From the NCBI GenBank assembly GCA_031285975.1, contig JAITVE010000386.1:1-10287 (forward strand): a stretch of 10,287 bases of DNA. Reading direction: 5' to 3'. Position numbers and translations under genes: made by a program. The notes beneath the pieces were generated by a model. The model ran no database searches, was not told the origin of the DNA, and was given only the letters and a program-made list of their open reading frames with translations. The stretch is from Candidatus Adiutrix sp. GTDB taxonomy: Bacteria; Desulfobacterota; Desulfarculia; Adiutricales; Adiutricaceae. Positions 5,863-10,287 of the stretch are shown here, one piece after another (the stretch's first letter is position 1; the number at the start of each line of letters is the position of its first letter).

Positions 5863-5934
5863 TCCGCCGACGAAACTTTTGACCGTAATTTGGCCGAAGC
5901 GCCAAATTACAATGGCTTGGTCGGCCGGGAAATA
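5863..5934 (+). repeat. Upstream element, copy B (before rnhA)
   Basis: CCGCCGAC near the start and a 38-base block at 5897-5934 correspond to the element before dtd; 31 of 38 bases match in the block. Compared with copy A, about 23 bases are inserted between CCGCCGA and the GCGCC of the block, and this insert completes a perfect inverted repeat. Confidence 0.55.
5885..5910. repeat. Perfect 10-bp inverted repeat
   Basis: GTAATTTGGC (5885-5894) and GCCAAATTAC (5901-5910) are exact reverse complements around CGAAGC. It could be a dimeric operator or an RNA hairpin. No T-run follows on the plus strand, so it is not a normal terminator in that direction. Confidence 0.6.
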
Positions 5935-5969
5935 GCATTTTGCTAAGTAAATCATAGTGTTGAGGTTCT

Positions 5970-6401
5970 ATGTCTGACGATTTTTGGCTGCTCCATGCCG
6001 ACGGGGCTTCTTTGGGTAATCCCGGCCCCGGCGGGGCTGGCGCTGTTCTCTATGATGAAAGCGGCCAGGCGCGCGCTGAAATTTCCCTCTACCTGGGCTC
6101 CAGGATCACCAATAACGAGGCCGAATACCAGGGCCTCCTCTCTGGCCTGAAAAAAGCCCTTGAACTCGGGGCCCAGCGGCTCCAGATACGCATGGATTCC
6201 GAACTGGTGGTGCGCCAGGTTTTGGGGATTTATAAAGTCAAAAACGCCCGGCTGGCCGTATTTTTCCAGGAAGTGAAAGAACTTCTGGCCAAATTCGACC
6301 GCTATGAAATCGCCCACGTGCGGCGGGAATACAACAGCGCGGCGGACGCTCTGGCCTCCAAGGCGGCCAGAAAAAAGCCCACCGGCGCGCAGGCTGATTG
6401 A
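5970..6401 (+). CDS. rnhA: Ribonuclease HI (short, no hybrid-binding domain)
   Basis: Cytoplasmic RNase H that cuts RNA in RNA-DNA hybrids. 143 residues, close to the bare catalytic domain. Catalytic acidic residues are all present: Asp11 in HADGASLGNPGPGG (9-22), Glu52 in NNEAEYQGL (48-56), Asp76 in RMDSELVV (74-81) and Asp126 in REYNSAADALA (119-129). The NNEAEY signature and compact size resemble the archaeal/Bacillus YpdQ-like RNase HI group (RVT_3 type) more than E. coli RnhA. ATG 5970 has GAGG a few bases upstream and no better candidate nearby. It follows the repeat region described at 5863-5934 and precedes rnpB by roughly 60-70 bases; no obvious promoter lies between, so rnpB may be partly transcribed from the rnhA unit. 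Confidence 0.92.
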   Translation: MSDDFWLLHADGASLGNPGPGGAGAVLYDESGQARAEISLYLGSRITNNEAEYQGLLSGLKKALELGAQRLQIRMDSELVVRQVLGIYKVKNARLAVFFQEVKELLAKFDRYEIAHVRREYNSAADALASKAARKKPTGAQAD

Positions 6402-6458
6402 AAGGGAAGGGGAGTAGGGTGGCGGGCCGGGCCGTATGAGCACCGGCTTGGCGGAGAG

Positions 6459-6850
6459 GCCCCTATGGGGCGCGAATTTGGCGGGACGGATGGCCGCCGG
6501 GCGCTTTACGCGCCGGGAGGAAAGTCCGGGCTCCACAGGGCAGGGCGCTGGGTAACGCCCAGCGGAGGCGACTCCGGGCAAGCGCAACAGAGAGTAGACC
6601 GCCGCCGGGCAACCGGCGGTAAGGGTGAAAGGGTGAGGTAAGAGCTCACCGGCCGGGCGGGCAACCGTCCGGGCCAGGCAGGCCCCGTCAGGAGCAAAAC
6701 CAAATAGGGCGGCGCGATAAGACGGCCCGTCTTGCCGCCGGGTAGGTTGCTTGAGCCGTGGAGTAATTCACGGCCTAGATGAATGGTCATCACCCCGAAA
6801 GGGGTACAGAACCCGGCTTATAGTTCCCCAGATTCGCGCCCCATAGGGGC
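6459..6850 (+). ncRNA. rnpB: RNase P RNA, bacterial class A
   Basis: Catalytic RNA of RNase P, which removes 5' leaders from pre-tRNAs. Conserved core elements appear in order: GAGGAAAGTCCGGGCTCC (6517-6534), ACAGAGAGTAGACC (6587-6600), GGTGAAAGGGTGAGG (6624-6638), GGAGCAA then CCAAATAGGG (6691-6709), and GGGTAGGTTGCTTGAGCC (6740-6757), which includes the loop that pairs with the tRNA CCA end. CCTAGATGAATG (6774-6785) and ACAGAACCCGGCTTATAG (6806-6823) follow. These match the E. coli type-A order. The ends pair: 6459-6481 is complementary to 6828-6850 over 23 bases with one G-U pair, forming helix P1 and beyond. Mature ends are probably inside these limits, near 6467 and 6842. No clear sigma-70 promoter is visible just upstream; it is either weak, GC-rich or provided by rnhA transcription. 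Confidence 0.97.
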
Positions 6851-6867
6851 TTGCCCCAAATGGGTTT
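6840..6867 (+). terminator. Hairpin at the rnpB 3' end (terminator or processing signal)
   Basis: CCCAT (6840-6844) pairs with ATGGG (6860-6864), and GGGG (6846-6849) with CCCC (6854-6857) around CTTG, followed by only TTT. The left arm overlaps the sequence that pairs with the rnpB 5' end, so the two folds exclude each other. The short T-run makes termination uncertain. Confidence 0.4.
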
Positions 6868-6879
6868 ACGCTGCATAGT
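6851..6879 (+). promoter_or_regulatory. Candidate sigma-70 promoter for ispDF
   Basis: TTGCCC (6851-6856), 17-base spacer, CATAGT (6874-6879, 4 of 6 matches). It overlaps the hairpin at the rnpB end. The transcript would start near 6886, with AGGG (6896-6899) before the ATG at 6906. Confidence 0.35.
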
Positions 6880-6905
6880 AACGCCCGCATCAATTAGGGT
6901 TGCCC

Positions 6906-8051
6906 ATGTCCGTAAAAATTTCAGCGGTGATTGTGGCCGCCGGGAGCGGGTCGCGCTTCGGCGGGCCGAAGCCCAAGCAGTTGGCGCTCCTGGCCGGGCG
7001 GCCGGTGCTGACCCGCACCCTGGCCGTTTTTGAGTCGCTGCCGGAAATCGGGGAAATTATCCTCGTGCTGCCGGAAGACTGGCGGGAAAGCATTGAGGCC
7101 GAGGCCGTCGCGCCCTTTAACTTTGCTAAAGTGCAAACTGTGGTCGGCGGCACGACGCGGACGGAATCCACCCGGCGGGGTTTTGCGGCCACGCACGGGA
7201 ACATCGTCCTCATCCATGACGGGGTGCGGCCCCTGGTGGAGACGGCGACTATCCTGGCTGTGGCCAAGGCCGCGCGGGAACAGGGCTCGGCCCTGGCCGC
7301 CGTGCCGGTGAGCGACACCCTGAAAGAGACCATGCCCGGCCTTTTGGTTCGCCGCACTGTGGATCGTGAAAATCTATGGCAGGCCCAGACCCCGCAGGGC
7401 TTTCAGCGCGAAGTGCTGCGCCGGGCCCTGGAATGGGCCGATGGCGAGGCCACCGACGACGTGGCCCTGGTGGAAAAACTGAAGCTGATGGCCGCTGTGG
7501 TGCCCGGCTCCCGGCGCAACCTGAAAATCACCGCTCCCGAGGATTTGGAAATGGCCGAAGCTTTGCTGGATCGCAACCGCACCCCCCGCGTGGGGCAGGG
7601 CTATGACCTCCACCGCCTGGTGCCCGGCCAGCCCCTGTTTTTGGGCTGCCTGGAAATACCCTTTGAAATGCGGCTCCTGGGCAATTCCGACGCGGACGTT
7701 ATGGCCCACGCCCTGGCCGACGCTCTTCTGGGGGCCGCCGCCCTGGGGGATATCGGCGAACATTTCCCGGAAAAAGACCCGGCCTGGACGGGCATTTCCG
7801 GCGCCGCCCTGTTGGCGGCCACCATGGAAAAAGTAATGGCGGCGGGCTTTGAGTTGGTCAACGCGGATATCACCTTAATAGGCGAACGGCCGAAAATCAG
7901 CCCCTACCGGGCGGCCATGGCTGCGGCCATGGCCAAAGCCCTGGGGGTGGCCCCGAACCTGGTGAGCGTCAAAGCCACCACCACTGAAGGGGTAGACGCG
8001 ACCGGCCGGGGCGAGGCTTTGGCCGCCCAGGCTGTGGTGCTGCTGCGATAA
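6906..8051 (+). CDS. ispDF: Bifunctional IspD/IspF: MEP cytidylyltransferase and MECDP synthase
   Basis: Fusion of two non-consecutive MEP-pathway enzymes making isoprenoid precursors in the cytoplasm. IspD (about 1-225) couples CTP to 2-C-methyl-D-erythritol 4-phosphate; IspF (about 226-381) cyclises the later intermediate, releasing CMP. IspD motifs: VIVAAGSGSRFGGPKPKQ (8-25) for CTP binding, DGVRPLV (105-111), QTPQGF (161-166), TDDVALVE (183-190) and ITAPEDL (208-214). IspF motifs: RVGQGYDLHRL (228-238) with metal ligands Asp234 and His236, SDADVMAHALADALLGAAALGDIG (261-284) with metal ligand His268, and KATTTEG (356-362). In IspF the residue before SDAD is normally His (HSDAD or HSDGD); here it is Asn260. 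ATG 6906 has AGGG about six bases upstream and the usual N-terminus. The next gene begins 19 bases after its stop, so they are likely co-transcribed. Confidence 0.96.
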   Translation: MSVKISAVIVAAGSGSRFGGPKPKQLALLAGRPVLTRTLAVFESLPEIGEIILVLPEDWRESIEAEAVAPFNFAKVQTVVGGTTRTESTRRGFAATHGNIVLIHDGVRPLVETATILAVAKAAREQGSALAAVPVSDTLKETMPGLLVRRTVDRENLWQAQTPQGFQREVLRRALEWADGEATDDVALVEKLKLMAAVVPGSRRNLKITAPEDLEMAEALLDRNRTPRVGQGYDLHRLVPGQPLFLGCLEIPFEMRLLGNSDADVMAHALADALLGAAALGDIGEHFPEKDPAWTGISGAALLAATMEKVMAAGFELVNADITLIGERPKISPYRAAMAAAMAKALGVAPNLVSVKATTTEGVDATGRGEALAAQAVVLLR

Positions 8052-8070
8052 TACTGATGGGGGCGCGGTT

Positions 8071-8721
8071 ATGATGGGGAAACGGGAACGGTTCAGTCCC
8101 AGGTGGAGCGTGGTTTTGGCCGCGCTATTGCTGTTGGGCGGCTGTTCGCTGCTGCCGGAAGAAAAGGTCAAGCGCGGCGAGTTTGACGCCTTGTCCCAGC
8201 GGGTCACGACGCTGGAAGGCCAGGTGACCACCCTTCAAGGCCTCCACCCCGACCTGGCCCGCACCGTTTCCGGCGGGCCCGCCGTGCCCACAGCGCTGCC
8301 CGGCGACCCTGTCCCGGCCGCCGCTCCGGCCCCGAAAGCTTCCGGCAGCGAACGCGCCGCCTATCAGCGGGGCCAAAACCTGTTGAAGCAAAAGCAGTAC
8401 GACCAGGCCGCCGAAGCTTTCCGCCAGATGCTCGCGGACTATCCCAGCGGCCGCCTGGCCCCCAACGCCGCCTATTGGCTGGGCGAATGCTATTACGCCG
8501 CCGGGCGCTACGGCGAGGCCGCCGCCGGTTTCCAGAACGCCGCCGACCGCTATCCCGAGTCGGACAAGGCCCCGGACGCGATGATGAAGCTGTCGTGCAG
8601 CTACGACCGCCTGGGCGACAACACCCGGGCCATGGCGGTGATGGATGTGATGCTGACCCGTTATCCCTCTTCCAATGCCGCGAAAATGTATTATAATGGG
8701 GAAGGGTGCTTCCGGCGGTAA
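8071..8721 (+). CDS. CpoB/YbgF-like TPR lipoprotein
   Basis: 216-residue exported lipoprotein. A basic start and hydrophobic helix (about 13-22) end in a lipobox LLGGC with Cys25 as the lipidated residue; Ser at +2 predicts outer-membrane sorting. A short coiled-coil candidate follows (FDALSQRVTTLEGQVTTLQG, 38-57), then a Pro/Ala linker (about 68-92), then a C-terminal TPR domain (about 95-208) of the YbgF/CpoB type. Its repeats are AYQRGQNLLKQKQYDQAAEAF, APNAAYWLGECYYAAGRYGEA and APDAMMKLSCSYDRLGDNTRA. E. coli CpoB is a soluble periplasmic protein next to tol-pal; here the protein is lipidated and sits before a class A PBP. GGGGG lies seven bases before ATG 8071 (a second ATG at 8074 is equally possible). 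The last ten residues (YYNGEGCFRR) are unlike usual endings of the family; I saw no frameshift that restores one. Confidence 0.85.
   Translation: MMGKRERFSPRWSVVLAALLLLGGCSLLPEEKVKRGEFDALSQRVTTLEGQVTTLQGLHPDLARTVSGGPAVPTALPGDPVPAAAPAPKASGSERAAYQRGQNLLKQKQYDQAAEAFRQMLADYPSGRLAPNAAYWLGECYYAAGRYGEAAAGFQNAADRYPESDKAPDAMMKLSCSYDRLGDNTRAMAVMDVMLTRYPSSNAAKMYYNGEGCFRR
8669..8697 (+). promoter_or_regulatory. Candidate internal promoter for the PBP1A gene
   Basis: A perfect TATAAT (8692-8697) lies in the 3' end of the lipoprotein gene, with a weak -35 CTTCCA (8669-8674) 17 bases upstream. A transcript would start near 8704, before the Shine-Dalgarno of the next gene at 8745. The AT-rich run is conspicuous in GC-rich coding sequence. 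Confidence 0.35.
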
Positions 8722-8757
8722 TGCCGGGACTGACTGAATCGTGTAAGGTGATGCGCA

Positions 8758-10287
8758 GTGGGCGAGAATGATATGGAACTGTTGGGGCTGTCCGCTGAGG
8801 ACGAAGAAGACGGCGGGCTGCCCGGCCCCGCCGAACCGGCCCGGAAAGCCTGGCGGCATCCGCAGGCCTGGGTGCCGCGGGAACTGAGTTTTCTCTTTTT
8901 CCTGGCTCCCCTGGTTTTCTGGCCGGCGGCTATTGTTGTGGCCATCCTCTATGTCTACAGCAACGACATGGCCGACGTGTCCTTTGACGAACTGCGCAAT
9001 TTCAAGCCCCCCACCATTTCCTACGTCTACGCCGGGGACGGCACCACCCTGGCCGAATTGTACAGGGAACACCGCCTGGTCACCCCGTTGGGGGAAATCC
9101 CGCCCATGGTCATCAACGCCTTCCTGGCGGCTGAAGACTCCAACTTTTACCGCCACCAGGGGGTTGACCTCATGGGACTCATCCGGGCGGCCAAGGCCAA
9201 CTTCGAGGCCGGGGCCAAGGTGCAGGGCGCCTCCACCATCACCCAGCAGATGATCCGCACCTTCCTCCTCTCCAACGAGCGCACCTATGACCGCAAGCTC
9301 AGGGAAATCGTCCTGGCCTGGCGGGTGGAAAACACCTTTACCAAGAACGACATCCTCTATCTCTACCTCAACCGCATCTATCTCGGCCGGGGGGCCTATG
9401 GCGTGGAATCCGCCGCGCGCCTCTATTTCGGCAAAAGCATCCGCGACGTCAATCTGGCCGAGGCCTCCATGCTGGCCGGGCTGGTCAAGGCCCCCAGCAC
9501 CATCGCCGCGCACCTGAACACCCCCCGCAGCCGCGAACGCCAGCACTATGTGCTCGGGCAGATGATAGCCGCCGGTTTCATTGACGACGGGCAATACAAG
9601 GCCGCGCTGGACAGCCCCCTGAATTTCATCCCTTCCCGACCCAACCTCTACCGGGAGACCTCGCCCCAGTTCGCGGAAATCATCCGCCAGCAGGGTATTG
9701 AGATGCTGGGCGAAGACGAGCTTTTGACCAATGGCTATAAAATCCACACCACCCTGGATTTGAAGGCCCAGGCCATGGCCCAGGAAGCCCTGCGCCACGG
9801 GCTGGACGCGCTGGCCAAGCGGCAGCGCATGTCCCCCAAAGTGGCCCACTTAAACCAGGTGCAGGCCCTGACCCTCATCCGCGAACAGCGCGAAACCCTG
9901 AAAAACCGCCCCCTGATGGACGGCCAGGAAATAGAAGCCGTGGTGGATGAAGTGGTGAGCAGCGGCGAGGATGGGCCCGGCCTGCGCTTGACCATTGGCG
10001 ACGACACGGCCTTTCTGCCCCAGGACGAAGTGAAATGGATTCTGGGCGGCCGCCGCCTGGAACAGTATTTCGCGCCGGACGACATGGTGATGGTGCGCCT
10101 CAGCGCCGCCAGCCGCCCCGGCGGCCCCTGGATGGCCGTGACCGCGCCGCCGCCTGACCTTCAGGGCGGCCTGGTGCTCATGGAAAACAAAACCGGCCGG
10201 GTGCTGGCCATTGTCGGCGGCCGTGATTTCGGGCAGAGCCAGTTCAACCGGGCCACCCAGGCCCGCCGCCAGCCCGGCAGTTCCTTC
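8758..10287 (+). CDS. Class A penicillin-binding protein, PBP1A type (C-terminal part outside window)
   Basis: Bifunctional peptidoglycan synthase anchored in the inner membrane: an N-terminal GT51 glycosyltransferase polymerises lipid II and a C-terminal transpeptidase cross-links it. 510 codons are visible. Order: acidic cytoplasmic tail (1 to about 40), one membrane helix (about 45-67), GT51 domain with AAEDSNFYRHQGVD (124-137; catalytic Glu126), GASTITQQ (157-164), RKLREIVLAWRVE, and LYLNRIYLGRGAYGVESAA (202-220). An OB-like insert follows (about 400-470), as in PBP1A/MrcA, then the start of the transpeptidase. The window ends in RQPGSSF (504-510), so Ser508 is the catalytic serine of SxxK and its lysine is just outside. 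Start is GTG 8758, with AAGGTGAT (8745-8752) upstream and an in-frame stop at 8749; ATG 8773 lacks a good site. Likely in one operon with the lipoprotein gene 36 bases upstream. Confidence 0.95.
   Translation, partial: MGENDMELLGLSAEDEEDGGLPGPAEPARKAWRHPQAWVPRELSFLFFLAPLVFWPAAIVVAILYVYSNDMADVSFDELRNFKPPTISYVYAGDGTTLAELYREHRLVTPLGEIPPMVINAFLAAEDSNFYRHQGVDLMGLIRAAKANFEAGAKVQGASTITQQMIRTFLLSNERTYDRKLREIVLAWRVENTFTKNDILYLYLNRIYLGRGAYGVESAARLYFGKSIRDVNLAEASMLAGLVKAPSTIAAHLNTPRSRERQHYVLGQMIAAGFIDDGQYKAALDSPLNFIPSRPNLYRETSPQFAEIIRQQGIEMLGEDELLTNGYKIHTTLDLKAQAMAQEALRHGLDALAKRQRMSPKVAHLNQVQALTLIREQRETLKNRPLMDGQEIEAVVDEVVSSGEDGPGLRLTIGDDTAFLPQDEVKWILGGRRLEQYFAPDDMVMVRLSAASRPGGPWMAVTAPPPDLQGGLVLMENKTGRVLAIVGGRDFGQSQFNRATQARRQPGSSF

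Noticed and set aside
5911..5969. Sigma-70 promoter for rnhA
   Set aside because: TTGGTC and TACAAT are present nearby but no pair has acceptable spacing (the TTGACC at 5879 is 23 bases from TACAAT at 5908).
8640..8760. Frameshift truncating the lipoprotein
   Set aside because: Neither alternative frame after 8680 gives a recognisable continuation of the TPR domain, and the TPR repeats are already complete.
8125..9849. A 574-codon open frame on the minus strand
   Set aside because: It is antisense to the lipoprotein and PBP1A genes, which have clear family motifs; its His/Gly/Val-rich product is the usual mirror of GC-rich coding sequence and has no ribosome binding site or known domain.

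Overview
The window is GC-rich DNA from a Gram-negative bacterium. The outer-membrane-type lipoprotein, the class A penicillin-binding protein, a textbook sigma-54 promoter, an IspD-IspF fusion, a QueH-type epoxyqueuosine reductase and a DUF3343 (Se/S carrier-like) protein together suggest an anaerobic member of the former Deltaproteobacteria (Desulfobacterota). That placement is inference. There is no rRNA gene to fix the taxon, and I see no phage, insertion sequence, CRISPR array or tRNA gene.

Layout. (1) 1-864, minus strand: the first 288 codons of a class I aspartate aminotransferase, cut by the window edge. (2) 865-1410: a divergent regulatory region, a perfect -24/-12 sigma-54 promoter driving a 60-residue membrane-anchored coiled-coil protein, a REP-like palindrome, and a sigma-70 promoter. 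(3) 1411-4202: DUF3343 protein, then dtd, mnmE and queH. dtd and mnmE overlap by 4 bases and mnmE and queH are 3 bases apart, so these three are one operon devoted to tRNA proofreading and wobble-base modification. (4) 4218-4752: a RelB/RelE-type toxin-antitoxin operon with its own promoter and a duplicated 10-bp operator candidate. (5) 4762-5852: an HDOD signalling protein with its own promoter and terminator. (6) 5864-6905: an intergenic repeat, a small RNase HI, and the RNase P RNA gene rnpB. (7) 6906-10287: the isoprenoid enzyme IspDF, a CpoB/YbgF-like TPR lipoprotein, and a PBP1A-type peptidoglycan synthase cut at its transpeptidase active-site serine.

Two themes recur: tRNA maturation and decoding (dtd, mnmE, queH, rnpB, possibly DUF3343) and envelope growth (IspDF supplies isoprenoid precursors for the undecaprenyl carrier; the lipoprotein and PBP1A act on peptidoglycan). 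The most notable points are the sigma-54-controlled small membrane protein, the TPR lipoprotein placed directly before PBP1A, active-site substitutions in MnmE and in the IspF domain, a duplicated upstream element shared by dtd and rnhA, and the unusually long pairing of the rnpB ends, which competes with a downstream hairpin.
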